A stretch of DNA of 61,657 nt from Lentisphaeria bacterium (GTDB lineage Bacteria > Verrucomicrobiota > Lentisphaeria > Victivallales > UBA1829). The stretch lies in assembly GCA_017963105.1 (NCBI GenBank), contig JAGCTY010000018.1:1-61657 (forward strand). The letters are read 5' to 3'. A model generated the notes under the pieces. The model saw only the letters and a list, made by a program, of their open reading frames with translations. It had not been told where the DNA came from and did no database searches. Of the stretch, positions 31,699 to 41,702 are shown piece by piece. The first letter of the stretch is position 1, and every line of letters starts with the position of its first letter. The position numbers were made by a program, and so were the translations under genes.

Positions 31699-34600
31699 AT
31701 GAAAAGGAATCCGTCCCGACAGAAGATGATTTCCCCAGAAAACAAGAATGAGTTCATTCCGGACGAGCAGGCGGAATGTTTCGAAACCCCGTTCGTCTTT
31801 CGCAGATTGAGCACGGACGCCCTGGCCGACGTGCTGATCGATGAAATCCATGCCGAGCTCGGAAACACCGATCTTTTCCGCCGGACGCGGGTCATCGTGC
31901 CGAACCGGAGCATCCAGCGGTACCTTTCCCTGCGCTTCGCGCATCGGCACGGAATTGCGGCCCAGCTGGAATTTCCCCCGCTGATGTCGATATTCCATCG
32001 TTATCTGCCGCACGGCGAGCGTCCGGACATCGACAGCAAGACGATCGGCTGGCGCATTTACCGGACCCTGCTGGACCCGGCATCCGAAACGGCGTTTCCC
32101 GTGCTGGCCCGTTGGATCAGGGGCGATTCCAAACGCCTGTACGATATGTCCCGCCAGCTCGGGGAGCTGTACGACAAATACATGCTGTACCGTCCGCGGT
32201 GGATCAACGCCTGGGAGGCGGGACAGACGCCGCATGGGCTGCACGATGAACCGGCCGCGGCCTGGCAGGGGGAACTCTGGCGCCGCATCGCGGGAGAGGA
32301 CTGGAAGGGGAAACATTTCGCGGCGGTGTTCGACCGGATCGTGAACAGAGGACTCTGGAACGGTTTTCCCGTCGGAGAAAGGAAAAACGGCGGGGAAACG
32401 ATCCGCATTTTCGGTTTTTCGCAGCTGGCTCCGACCGTTCTTCGATGCCTGGAACAGTTTCAGCGGCACGGCACGACCGTCAAGCTGTACCATCTTGTGC
32501 CGAGCGGGGAGTATTACGCGGACTGCAAAAAGAACAAGGATGAAATGCGCGAGTTCCTGGACAGGTTCTTTCAGGAAGGCCTGGATCCGATCCGGCTTCT
32601 GGAGGACATGGACACCAAGTTTTTCCAGCACAATCCCCTGCTGGCCTCCTTCGCGATGCAGAGCTGCGTGATGCTGAACCGGACGGCCGAATGGACCGAC
32701 GACGCGGAGTTCGACGATTCCGGGGAGGATGCGCCGGACGATGGCACGATCCTGCGCCGCCTTCAGAACCGGATACGGAAAGACCTGAAATCCGCCGCTG
32801 TCCAGCCGGAGAAACGGAAAAAAGGAAGCGGGTGCCGTTCGGTCCAGATCCGGAACTGCTACTCGGCGTTCCGGGAAGTGGAGGCGGCGCACAATTTCAT
32901 CCTGCATTGCCTGGACGAGGACCACGCCCTGCCGCTGAAGGACATTTTCATCATGACGCCGACGCCCGCGGATTACGCTCCGCTGGTGGACGCCGTCTTC
33001 AATCATTCGGGCGAGCCGCGGCTCGGCGTTTCCATCGCGGACCAGCCGGGGACGGAACGCCTGTCCTCGTACAGCACGCTGATGAAAATACTGTCCCTGT
33101 TCAAAGGCGATTTTGCCGCGTCGGAAGTGTTCGCCATCCTCCAGGACAAGTCGCTGCAGGAGCACTGGGGGATCGCGCCGGAAGACTGCCGGTATTGCCT
33201 GAACCGGGCGATGCGTGCGGGCATCCGCTGGGGGTGGGACGCGGAAGAACACGGACTGTCGGGGGGAAAGGCGTTCCCGGAAACCAGCTGGCAGGCGGGA
33301 TTCGACCGGCTGCTGCTGGACTATGCCGTGGATGCGGATTCCGCGAGCCCGTACCGGCTCAATGACGAAAAAGAGGTCTTCCCCGTGCCGGGATTCGACG
33401 GCGGCAGGGCGGAGCTTCTGGGCAAATTCATCGGCCTGACCACGAAACTGCACGAGATCGCGCGGTTCATGCGCAGCCGGGAGCGGAAAGGCTCCTCGTT
33501 CCGCGAATGGCATGACATGCTCGCCGAAACCGCGGGCTGTCTGTTCGGCAGGGATTCCGAGCTGAAAAACCTTCTGCTGAGCGTGCTGAACGCCTGGCGT
33601 CAGGAGCTGGCGGACGCGGGCACGGAGGACGTTCCTCTGACCAGCGGGATCGTCCTGGCGTATCTTCAGGACAAGCACGCGAAGCCGGAGGACAACACCG
33701 TGGGGTTCATGCGCGGGAAGATCACGTTCTGCGGCCTGCGCCCGATGCGGAGCATTCCCGCCGATGCGATTCTCCTCCTTGGCATGAACCATAGATCGTT
33801 CCCGGAGGAGGACGACGACCGCGAGTTCGATCTGATGCGGAAATACCGTCGGGAAAAGGATTCCGGGGCCGGCCGCGAGCCGGGCGATCCACTCAGGCGT
33901 GACGAATCGCGCCAGCTCTTCCTGGATACGGTCATGGCCGCGCGGAAATACCTCTACATCAGCTACGTCGGACGGGACATCCACGACCGCAAGGAGAAGC
34001 CGCCGTCCGTGTGCGTGGATGAGCTCAGGAATTATCTGACGCGCGAATTCGGCAGGAACAGTTTCATCGAGCTGAAGGAGCCGATCCATGCCTTTTCGCC
34101 CGAGCTGTTTGAAAACGGCGCCGCGAACCAGTCGTTCTCCGGCAGGATGAGGGACGCGGCGAGGCAGATCGCCGGACAGTCGGATGCCGCGGCCGCCGGG
34201 GAAAAACCGACGTTCGACATCCGCGGCGGGATCCATCCCGAAGAAAACGCGCAGACGGATGCCCCCTGCCGGAGCATGGAATTCGACGAGCTGAAATGGT
34301 TTTTCGTCAATCCGGCGGAAAAGTTTGTCGGGAACAGCCTCGACGCCAGTCTGTCCGTACAGGAATCGTCGTCCCCGGAGGACTCGGAGCCGTTCGAAAA
34401 CGGACTTGATTTCGATGTGAAGGATGAGCTTTTCCTGTCGTGTCTGGAATCCGCGGACCGGGATGCGCTGAAAGATCTTTCCCTGCGGCGTCTGAAAGCC
34501 GACGGATGCGTCCCCCTGATGCAGAAGGCGGACGACTGGCAGGAATGGTCGTGCATAGCGCGGCTGGTCGAGGATATGAAGGCCGAAGCCGAACCGATGA

Positions 34601-35244
34601 CGGAGCAGCTGATCCGGGCGGAGGAAAGGGTTTTCGAATACTCCGCGGAAGACGCAGGGGAGCTTGCCGGGCTGCTTTTCGATCCCGTTCCCGCCGGCAC
34701 GTTCCGGACCTCGCTGATCCTGCCGGAAGCCAGGGTGTACCAGCCTGAAGACGTCAATGAACCGTGCGTCCGGATGGAATGGAGTTTCGCAAAGGATGTT
34801 TCCGGTTCGCTGCTGGTCCGTCCGCTCCTGGACCATCTCCGGGCCAACCTCGTCCGGCGGACCGCGACCAGGATCGTGTTCATCAACAGGCAGGACCGCA
34901 TCTCCGTCGTGAAGGCGGATGCAACGGAGCAGGCCGACGCGGAACGGATCATCAGGCGGCTCCTGTGCCTCTACCATGCCGGAATGCGGAAACCTCTGCC
35001 CTTCTTCCCGAAATCCTCGTATGCGTATTTCGCGGAGGCGGATGAACGGAAAAAGGCGCAGGCGGCGGAATCCTGCTGGAACGGCGGCTGGAACAGCAGG
35101 GGCGAGGTCGAGAAGTTCGGCGGTTTCTTCGGGTCGGAGCTTCCGCTCGACGATTGTTTCAAATCTCTGGCCGGGGCGTTCTTCGGTGACGTCGCCTTCC
35201 GTCTGGAGAACCTGCGTCAGACGGGGAGGGGAAAACGGAAATGA
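31699..35244 (+). CDS. recC: Exodeoxyribonuclease V gamma subunit (RecC)
   Basis: A 1,181-residue protein of RecC size and layout. The N-terminal inactive helicase half shows TRVIVPNRSIQRYLSLRFAHRHGIAAQLEFPPLMSIF, LYDKYMLYRPRWINAWE and FRIFGFS-like (IRIFGFSQLAPTVLRCL) segments. Later come HSGEPRLGVSIADQP, NTVGFMRGKITFCGLRPMRSIPADAILLLGMNHRSFPE and YISYVGRDIHDRKEKPPSVCVDEL, all typical of RecC. RecC holds the complex together and reads Chi sites. The start could be 31699 or 31726; the first is very near the predicted promoter. Its stop overlaps the recB start. Confidence 0.92.
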   Translation: MKRNPSRQKMISPENKNEFIPDEQAECFETPFVFRRLSTDALADVLIDEIHAELGNTDLFRRTRVIVPNRSIQRYLSLRFAHRHGIAAQLEFPPLMSIFHRYLPHGERPDIDSKTIGWRIYRTLLDPASETAFPVLARWIRGDSKRLYDMSRQLGELYDKYMLYRPRWINAWEAGQTPHGLHDEPAAAWQGELWRRIAGEDWKGKHFAAVFDRIVNRGLWNGFPVGERKNGGETIRIFGFSQLAPTVLRCLEQFQRHGTTVKLYHLVPSGEYYADCKKNKDEMREFLDRFFQEGLDPIRLLEDMDTKFFQHNPLLASFAMQSCVMLNRTAEWTDDAEFDDSGEDAPDDGTILRRLQNRIRKDLKSAAVQPEKRKKGSGCRSVQIRNCYSAFREVEAAHNFILHCLDEDHALPLKDIFIMTPTPADYAPLVDAVFNHSGEPRLGVSIADQPGTERLSSYSTLMKILSLFKGDFAASEVFAILQDKSLQEHWGIAPEDCRYCLNRAMRAGIRWGWDAEEHGLSGGKAFPETSWQAGFDRLLLDYAVDADSASPYRLNDEKEVFPVPGFDGGRAELLGKFIGLTTKLHEIARFMRSRERKGSSFREWHDMLAETAGCLFGRDSELKNLLLSVLNAWRQELADAGTEDVPLTSGIVLAYLQDKHAKPEDNTVGFMRGKITFCGLRPMRSIPADAILLLGMNHRSFPEEDDDREFDLMRKYRREKDSGAGREPGDPLRRDESRQLFLDTVMAARKYLYISYVGRDIHDRKEKPPSVCVDELRNYLTREFGRNSFIELKEPIHAFSPELFENGAANQSFSGRMRDAARQIAGQSDAAAAGEKPTFDIRGGIHPEENAQTDAPCRSMEFDELKWFFVNPAEKFVGNSLDASLSVQESSSPEDSEPFENGLDFDVKDELFLSCLESADRDALKDLSLRRLKADGCVPLMQKADDWQEWSCIARLVEDMKAEAEPMTEQLIRAEERVFEYSAEDAGELAGLLFDPVPAGTFRTSLILPEARVYQPEDVNEPCVRMEWSFAKDVSGSLLVRPLLDHLRANLVRRTATRIVFINRQDRISVVKADATEQADAERIIRRLLCLYHAGMRKPLPFFPKSSYAYFAEADERKKAQAAESCWNGGWNSRGEVEKFGGFFGSELPLDDCFKSLAGAFFGDVAFRLENLRQTGRGKRK

Positions 35245-38200
35245 AAGTATGCGGCATCGACGATTATCCTCTGAATCTGCCTCCTGGATTCCTGGCCGGC
35301 TCCGCCTGTGAAGCCGCTTCCGGCGATCCGCGGCCGGCTCCCGGCGGAAGGTACCTGATCGAAGCCAGCGCCGGGACAGGGAAGACCTATACGATCACGC
35401 ACCTCATCCTGCGGCTGGTCCTGAAGGGCGTCCCCGTCCGGAAGATTCTCGTGACGACGTTTTCCAAGGCCGCGGCGGATGAACTGAAGACCCGTATCCT
35501 GAAACTCCTGAACGAAACGCTGTCTGAGCTGGAGACGGACATGCCGGGCGCAAATCCGCCGGACTCGGAACGGAAAACCGGTTCCTCCCCGGAACCGGAA
35601 CTTCCCGATTTTGCCGGGCGGCAGAAGGACAGGTTCCTTTTGCGGCTCGCCGTCAGCTCCGTCGACGAAATGACGGTCAGCACGATCCACGGTTTCTGCC
35701 AGAAGATGCTGCGGGAATACGCCCTGAAATCCGGTAACGGATTCGAGACGGAGCTGGTCCCGGACGAATCCGAATACAGGGACCGCCTGGTCCGGAAGTT
35801 CTGCCGGAACCGGTTTTACGGAGGCGACGCCCGGAACGCCGAAAAATTCGAGACCCTCCAAAAGGCCGCGTCGTTTGCTTCGGAGCCGATCGACAGGGAC
35901 AGCGCCGACGGAGAGGTCCTGAATGAACAGCAAACCCTCTGCCGGGACGCCTACCGCTATGTCAGAAACGAGCTTCAGGCCGAAAAGGACAGGGACGGCG
36001 TGATCTCCTACGACGACATCATCCGGGATTTCGACGCGGCGCTTCAGTCGGACGACAGTCTGGCGGAGCAGATCCGGGCGCAGTACCAGGCTGTTTTCGT
36101 GGATGAATTCCAGGACACCGACCGTCTCCAGTACCGCATCTTCGACAAATGCTTCCCCAAGGGATGCCCCAACCTTTTCTACATGATCGGCGACCCGAAA
36201 CAGGCCATCTACGGATTCCGCGGAGCCGACATCTACACCTATCTTCAGGCGAAGAACACCGCGGACGACCAGTTCACCCTGACGAAGAATTTCAGAAGTT
36301 CGCCGGGGATGATCGAGGCCGTCAACCGGATGTTCAGCGACGGCGACCTGGAAGAGACGCACGAAACCAACGGTGTTTTCCTTCAGAAGGACATCCCGTT
36401 CGTTTCGATCGCGTCGGGGGCGCCGGAGGGGTTCCCGGACATCCCCGGCGGCTCGCTCCGCCTCAGACATTATATCGGTACGAAGGGCGAATGCGCCTCC
36501 GGAATCGTGGACGACGTCGTGCGGGAGGTCCGGTATCTGCTGTCGGAAGAATGCCCCATGCGGGTGCCGGAAAAGACGGACGACGATGATGCCGATGACC
36601 GGAAGAAGCCGCCGCGGCGGCTGCGTGCGTCCGACATCGCCATCCTGGTGCAGAAGCACGACCAGGCGGCCGAATTCGTGAAACGTCTCAACGCGGAGGG
36701 CATTGCCGCGTCCGCGTGCAAATCCGGCAAGATATTCGATACGAATGAGGCGAAGCTCATGCTCCTGCTGCTCCGGTGCTTCCTGCATCCGGAGATCAGG
36801 TTCGTGCGCGGCCTGATGCTTTCCCCGTTTTTCCGTTTTTCCTGCGACGACGTCGTTTCCGATTCCGCTTCGCTCGAATCCCTGCTGAAACAAATGCCGG
36901 AGTACGGCAGAATCTGGGCGCAGTCCGGACTCCCCGCCGCGTTCCTGCAGTTCATGGACACCGCCGTCCCCGACGACGGGGTTTCCCCGCTCGTGCGGAT
37001 TCTTTCCGAGTTCAACGGCGAACGCGTCGTCACGAATTTCTTCCAGCTGATGGAACTGCTTTACCAGAAGGAATCGAAAGAACATCTCCTGCCGGAAGAC
37101 GTCCTCAACAGCCTGAACCTGATCATCAACGGCAAAGCGGAAAGCGGCGGCGCGGACGAATCCGAGGAGAACCCCGACCAGCTGCGCCTCGACCGCGACT
37201 CCGCTTCGGTCCAGCTGCTGACCATGTTCGCCGCGAAAGGGCTGGAGTTTCCGGTCGTCTTTGTCCCGTATCCCGCGAAAACCGACTGGAACAATATGCA
37301 GCAGAGAGAGGTCGCCTACAGAATCAATACCGCGGCGCGGGACGCGGAAACGCCGGAGACCGTTCTTGATTTCGGGCAGAGCGACAACAGCCGGACGGTC
37401 GCGCGGCAGGAGGAGATGCGGAACAGTCTGCGACTGCTTTATGTGGCGCTCACCCGCGCATCCCTTGTTACCTGTCTGTATACCCGGCAGCTTGATCCGG
37501 CCAGGGGCAGAAGGGGAAATCCCGTGAACTTCACGAACTCCGCGCAGGGCGTCCTCCTGGCTTCCCACAGGCAATCGGAGCAGGCTCCGGGCAGAACCGT
37601 TGTGGAGCAGCTATGGGACGCCGGCTATTTCGCGGGGACAGGCGATGTCCTTCCTCAGCCGCTTGCCGACTGGTGGAAGGCTTTGGAAGACGACGGGACG
37701 GCCGACGGAAACAATGTGTTCCGCATCAGACGGAACGGCGTATTCGAGCGTCATTTCGGGAAACGGAGCGGCATTGGGCCGCTCTGGAAGGAGGACACGA
37801 CGGACGATCTGGAGTCTGCGGCCTTCTCCGGAAAGATCCGGGACAAATGGAGCATCATGAGCTTCTCCGCGTTCCACAGCATCCTGAACAACCGCGCCGA
37901 CGTGGAGCGCGAAACCCCGGCCGACCTGGACGAGCGGAACGACGCGATCCGGGATGAGGCGGATGAGGGTGAAACCGAAATTTCCGACGAGACCGGCGAA
38001 CTCACCGTGCCGTCCTCCGACCGGAATCTTTTCCGCGACTTCCCGCACGGCACGACCGTCGGAAGCATGACGCACAAACTGCTGGAAACCCTCGCGGGGC
38101 ATTTCAGCCTTTTCGCCGCCGGCGGACAGGACGACCCCGCGAACCGGGAGACCGTCGAAAACAGGATCGCCGCCGTCCTGCGCGAATTCGGCTTCGATCC

Positions 38201-38807
38201 CGAGGACGCGACCATGAACCGGCAGCTCCTCGACGGCATCGCACGCACGCTTCGGACGCCCCTGCCGAAAACGCCGGACGGCGGAATCGGGATTTCCCTT
38301 TCCGAAATCCGGCAGGACAGAATGGCTGCGGAAATGGAATTCTTCCTGGACGCCCCGGACAGCCTCGATCTGGGGAGGATCCTCTCCATTCTGGCGGACA
38401 CTGCCTCCGGACAGGCGCGGCCGCTGGTCAGCCGGGAGAGCGTCCAGCTTGACAGAAACGGCGTACTGAACGGCATCATCGACCTGGTTTTCGAGCACGA
38501 GGGAAAATACTACATCGTGGACTGGAAAACGAACTGGCTGGGCTCTTCCGACGCGGACTACACGTCCGGTCGTATCCGCGCCGCAATGGGAAACGCGGGC
38601 TATGTCCTGCAATCCTACCTCTATTCGGCCGCGCTTCTCCGGTTCCTGCGTCAGCGAGGCATGGATTACGATGCCTTCGGCGGCGTTTATTACATCTTCC
38701 TGCGCGGTCTGAACCGCGGGACGCGGAACGGCGTCTGGTTCGACGTGCCGCCGCGGGAATGCCTCGAAAGACTTCTGTCGCTTTTCAGAAAAGGAAACGG
38801 AGGATGA
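35241..38807 (+). CDS. recB: Exodeoxyribonuclease V beta subunit (RecB)
   Basis: A 1,188-residue SF1 helicase-nuclease. Walker A is ASAGTGKT (residues 42-49), motif II VFVDEFQDTD (285-294), then MIGDPKQAIYGFRGADI, LTMFAAKGLEFPVVFVP and LRLLYVALTRA. The C-terminal RecB-family nuclease has GIIDLVF (about 1074-1080) and IVDWKTN (about 1091-1097), which supply the catalytic Asp and Lys. RecB is the 3'-to-5' motor and the only nuclease of RecBCD. It overlaps recC by ATGA and ends at the start of recD, so expression is coupled. Confidence 0.95.
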   Translation: MKVCGIDDYPLNLPPGFLAGSACEAASGDPRPAPGGRYLIEASAGTGKTYTITHLILRLVLKGVPVRKILVTTFSKAAADELKTRILKLLNETLSELETDMPGANPPDSERKTGSSPEPELPDFAGRQKDRFLLRLAVSSVDEMTVSTIHGFCQKMLREYALKSGNGFETELVPDESEYRDRLVRKFCRNRFYGGDARNAEKFETLQKAASFASEPIDRDSADGEVLNEQQTLCRDAYRYVRNELQAEKDRDGVISYDDIIRDFDAALQSDDSLAEQIRAQYQAVFVDEFQDTDRLQYRIFDKCFPKGCPNLFYMIGDPKQAIYGFRGADIYTYLQAKNTADDQFTLTKNFRSSPGMIEAVNRMFSDGDLEETHETNGVFLQKDIPFVSIASGAPEGFPDIPGGSLRLRHYIGTKGECASGIVDDVVREVRYLLSEECPMRVPEKTDDDDADDRKKPPRRLRASDIAILVQKHDQAAEFVKRLNAEGIAASACKSGKIFDTNEAKLMLLLLRCFLHPEIRFVRGLMLSPFFRFSCDDVVSDSASLESLLKQMPEYGRIWAQSGLPAAFLQFMDTAVPDDGVSPLVRILSEFNGERVVTNFFQLMELLYQKESKEHLLPEDVLNSLNLIINGKAESGGADESEENPDQLRLDRDSASVQLLTMFAAKGLEFPVVFVPYPAKTDWNNMQQREVAYRINTAARDAETPETVLDFGQSDNSRTVARQEEMRNSLRLLYVALTRASLVTCLYTRQLDPARGRRGNPVNFTNSAQGVLLASHRQSEQAPGRTVVEQLWDAGYFAGTGDVLPQPLADWWKALEDDGTADGNNVFRIRRNGVFERHFGKRSGIGPLWKEDTTDDLESAAFSGKIRDKWSIMSFSAFHSILNNRADVERETPADLDERNDAIRDEADEGETEISDETGELTVPSSDRNLFRDFPHGTTVGSMTHKLLETLAGHFSLFAAGGQDDPANRETVENRIAAVLREFGFDPEDATMNRQLLDGIARTLRTPLPKTPDGGIGISLSEIRQDRMAAEMEFFLDAPDSLDLGRILSILADTASGQARPLVSRESVQLDRNGVLNGIIDLVFEHEGKYYIVDWKTNWLGSSDADYTSGRIRAAMGNAGYVLQSYLYSAALLRFLRQRGMDYDAFGGVYYIFLRGLNRGTRNGVWFDVPPRECLERLLSLFRKGNGG

Positions 38808-38809
38808 CC

Positions 38810-40678
38810 ATGTCTGAGTTCCTGAACCGGCTCCGCGGACGCGGACTTCTCGCGGATATCGACGTCGCTTTCGCAGAGTTCATCGGCAGAAACGCCGGCG
38901 GCGATCCCGCATTGACTCTGCTTGCCGCACTGGTTTCCAACGCCGCCTCCGTGCACGGGGAAATCGCTCTGCCCGCCGATAAGATCGCCACGCGCGAATC
39001 CCTCCGTAAATACCTGAAAACCCTCTCCGCCGCGGAAAACGATGCGCGGTTGCCGCGGGAATCCGGCGAGCCGTTCGATTTGAGTTTCCTCGACCGGATG
39101 GACAGCTGGCCGCCGAAGCCCGACGCGTTTCCGCGGCTTTTCCGTGAATACCGCCCCGAAACGGACGACACGTTCCGGGCGACGCCGCTGGTCCTGGCGA
39201 ACGGGCTGTATTATCTCGGCCGCGCGTTCCAGAACGAACTTTTCCTGCGGGATTATCTGCTGTCCCGCGCCTCGGACGCCGTGCGCTTCCCGGAGGACAT
39301 CCCGTTCGAGACGATCACCCGGCTTCAGCTGGGCAATGAACAGAAAGCCGCCGTCGCCGCCGCGGTCGATTCGAAATTCCTGGTCATCAGCGGCGGCCCC
39401 GGAACCGGCAAGACGACCATCGTTTCCGTGATCCTCGCGCTCAGGAAGGAAAAGCCGTCCGAGGTCATCCTGTGCGCCCCGACGGGCAAGGCGCAGATGC
39501 GCATGAAGCAGGCCCTGGACCAGCAGCTGGAAAAACTGTGCGACGGGCGGCGGCGCGAGGAGATCAGGCAGATCCAGTCCTCCACCATCCACCGTCTGCT
39601 TGCCTGGAACCGGAAGGACGGGACGTTCCGGCACGACCGGAAGAATCCGCTCCGCTGCAAGCTCTTCATCATCGACGAATGTTCCATGATCGCGCAGTCG
39701 CTCATGGTCAGCCTCCTGAAGGCCGTTCCCGGCGACGCGGCGGTCATTCTGCTGGGCGACCGTTACCAGCTGTCCTCCGTGGAGCCGGGGTCTGTCTTCG
39801 GTGATTTCTGCGGCATCCTGCGCGCCGCCGCGCCCGGCAGTTTGGTCGAGCTCACGGTCAGCCGCCGTTTCCCGCAGGGCGGCGAAATCTGCACCATGAA
39901 GGACGCGATCAACGATGGACAGGCGGAAACAGCGTGGAACTACATGACGCAGCCCGGACGTCAGGCGGTCGTCTCCCGCGGGCTTCCGCCGAAAAACGAG
40001 CTCCGGCAATTCCTGGCGGACAGCATCGGCGGCGATTGGATTTCGGGTCGGCCGGATGCCGTCCGCTATTACGATGAGGACTGCGTCGACGACGCCTGGA
40101 AGCGTTTCGAACAGTTCCGCATTCTGACGCCGTTCAACGTCGGGCCATACGGCGCGACCGCGCTCAACAGGCTTCTCCGGTCGATCCTCGGTTTCCCGGA
40201 CACGGGCGGCCCCGTTCCGGGCGAAACCTTCCTGGTCCTCAAAAACGACTATGCCGTCAATGTGTTCAACGGCGACACGGGGATCCTGTGGTTCGCCGGC
40301 GACGACGGGCGTCCGCTCAGACGTTCGGAGGCCGCCGCACGGCGCGTGGAGCGCCTGCTGGTCTTCTTCCCCGATCCTGCCTCCGACGGCAAATGGCGCG
40401 GGATTCCGGCGGAGTCCCTGCCGCAGTGCGCCCCCGCCTATGCGTTCACCGTCCACAAATCCCAGGGCAGCGACTACGACAGGATTCTGATGCTCTTCCC
40501 GCCGGCCCGCTCCGACCGCGGCATCCTGACCCGCGAATCCGTCTACACGGGCCTCACCCGCGCGAAAACGCAGGCCGTGATTGCCGCCGGACGGGATTCG
40601 TTCCTCAACGCCGTCAACCTCCACATTGACCGCGTCTCGGGACTGCCTATGCTCTGTGGACAGCCTCGGCGGATGTGA
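38810..40678 (+). CDS. recD: Exodeoxyribonuclease V alpha subunit (RecD)
   Basis: A 622-residue SF1B helicase. Walker A is GGPGTGKT (residues 195-202), motif II is IIDECSMIAQSLM, then LLGDRYQLSSVEPGSVFGD and the C-terminal YAFTVHKSQGSDYDRILMLFP, with TRESVYTGLTRAK. It is the 5'-to-3' motor of RecBCD. I chose the ATG at 38810, which has ACGGAGG at good spacing; an ATG at 38804 overlaps the recB stop but lies directly on that ribosome-binding site. It is the last gene of the operon and is followed by a terminator at 40807-40834. Confidence 0.93.
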   Translation: MSEFLNRLRGRGLLADIDVAFAEFIGRNAGGDPALTLLAALVSNAASVHGEIALPADKIATRESLRKYLKTLSAAENDARLPRESGEPFDLSFLDRMDSWPPKPDAFPRLFREYRPETDDTFRATPLVLANGLYYLGRAFQNELFLRDYLLSRASDAVRFPEDIPFETITRLQLGNEQKAAVAAAVDSKFLVISGGPGTGKTTIVSVILALRKEKPSEVILCAPTGKAQMRMKQALDQQLEKLCDGRRREEIRQIQSSTIHRLLAWNRKDGTFRHDRKNPLRCKLFIIDECSMIAQSLMVSLLKAVPGDAAVILLGDRYQLSSVEPGSVFGDFCGILRAAAPGSLVELTVSRRFPQGGEICTMKDAINDGQAETAWNYMTQPGRQAVVSRGLPPKNELRQFLADSIGGDWISGRPDAVRYYDEDCVDDAWKRFEQFRILTPFNVGPYGATALNRLLRSILGFPDTGGPVPGETFLVLKNDYAVNVFNGDTGILWFAGDDGRPLRRSEAAARRVERLLVFFPDPASDGKWRGIPAESLPQCAPAYAFTVHKSQGSDYDRILMLFPPARSDRGILTRESVYTGLTRAKTQAVIAAGRDSFLNAVNLHIDRVSGLPMLCGQPRRM

Positions 40679-40806
40679 CGCGCGTGCCCCAATGTTTTGT
40701 TCCTTTGCCAGGATGTTTTTTCGCTGACGGGCGAACAGACCGATGCAGATACAATCGAGCGAGGCCGGTCTCCGTGTTTTATCTGCTTTTTAGGCTGTTA
40801 AAAGGC

Positions 40807-40834
40807 CTTTTTCGCGGGAAAAAGCGTTTTTTTT
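40807..40834 (+). terminator. Rho-independent-type terminator after recCBD
   Basis: CTTTTTC (40807-40813) pairs with GAAAAAG (40818-40824) around a GCGG loop; after CG come eight T. The stem is A/T-rich, so strength is uncertain, but position and T-run fit. Confidence 0.6.
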
Positions 40835-40845
40835 CTGATTTCGGT

Positions 40846-40873
40846 TTGATTTTTCGGGAAAACGTGGTATATT
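40846..40873 (+). promoter_or_regulatory. Predicted promoter of tRNA-Pro
   Basis: TTGATT (40846-40851), 16-base spacer, TATATT (40868-40873), ending 16 bases before the first base of the tRNA. Confidence 0.65.
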
Positions 40874-40889
40874 TTTGAATCGAACATTT

Positions 40890-40967
40890 CGGGGCGTAGC
40901 TCAGTCTGGTTGGAGCGCTAGGTTCGGGACTTAGAGGTCGCTGGTTCGAATCCAGTCGCCCCGACCA
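40890..40967 (+). tRNA. tRNA-Pro (anticodon CGG)
   Basis: A complete cloverleaf. The acceptor CGGGGCG/CGCCCCG is fully paired with C1-G72 and A73, the proline identity set. The D arm is GCTC...GAGC; the anticodon stem CTAGG/CTTAG carries loop TTCGGGA (anticodon CGG); the T arm has TTCGAAT. CCA is encoded (40965-40967). It marks the change from GC-rich core genes to the A+T-richer accessory region. Confidence 0.97.
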
Positions 40968-41071
40968 TTGTTTTGTATTTCAGCATCGTTGTCCTCTCAA
41001 CGGTGCTTTTTTTATCTTTCGCTATATCTCGTTCAATCCGAGGGTTGTGCAAAGGATGTCGCCCTCGCAGA

Positions 41072-41454
41072 TTCTCCGCGGAGAACCCTATTTCTCGCTT
41101 TCTCGGAGCCTTCCCGGACCCGCCTTCGCGGAAATTCTCCGTTTACGAGAGGACGCGACCTTTCACAATTTTGAACTCAAACGGAGAATCCGCGCTGATT
41201 CTCCGACAGCAACCATATGTCGTAAATACAGCGCGTTTCTAAAAGTTGCTTTTTTGCCGGGCCCAACAATCCGCTTTAACCTCAAAAGTGAGAGTGGGAA
41301 CACGTGCTGATTTGTATAAAAACGGCATCAAACGGTTTCGAAACGTGTTCCTAACCTCGGATTTTGAACATGGTGCGGATTGGGACAAAACACGAAAGGT
41401 GTCCTCTCGTTTTCTCCCGCTTTCTGCAAAATTCTCCGTTCCAAAACGGAGAAT
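41072..41454. repeat. Three hairpins sharing the stem TTCTCCG/CGGAGAA
   Basis: The region 40968-41702 has no credible gene. It holds three inverted repeats with the same arms: TTCTCCGCGGAGAA (41072-41085), CGGAGAATC/GATTCTCCG with a six-base loop (41182-41205), and ATTCTCCGTT/AACGGAGAAT with a CCAA loop (41431-41454), the last followed by GGCTTTTT as in a weak terminator. A single arm, AAATTCTCCGTTT, lies near 41,140. A longer-range inverted repeat GGAACACGT/ACGTGTTCC spans about 41297-41355. Confidence 0.65.
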
Positions 41455-41702
41455 GGCTTTTTCGGGCATTTATGCGGGGAAAAACGAGGTAAAGTGATGG
41501 GAAGGAAAACTTTCTTCGGAGTTTCTTCGCATAAAGCCCCGATTATGCCGGAAAAAGGACTTTAAGCGGAAGGCCGGGTAATGTGTCTCACTTCAAGCTT
41601 GTCGATGATATCGGCATGCGAGGGGTGGTGAGGGAAAAGTTTTTTCGGGGAAAGTTAGCATAAATGAGTGCCGGGATCTGCCATCCCTCATGGGAGGACT
41701 CA

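Noticed and set aside
31585..34977. A 1,130-residue minus-strand open frame, with others at 35217-37574 and 38690-40624
   Set aside because: They lie opposite recC, recB and recD, whose motifs are clear. The antisense translations are Arg/Pro/Phe-rich and show no domain.
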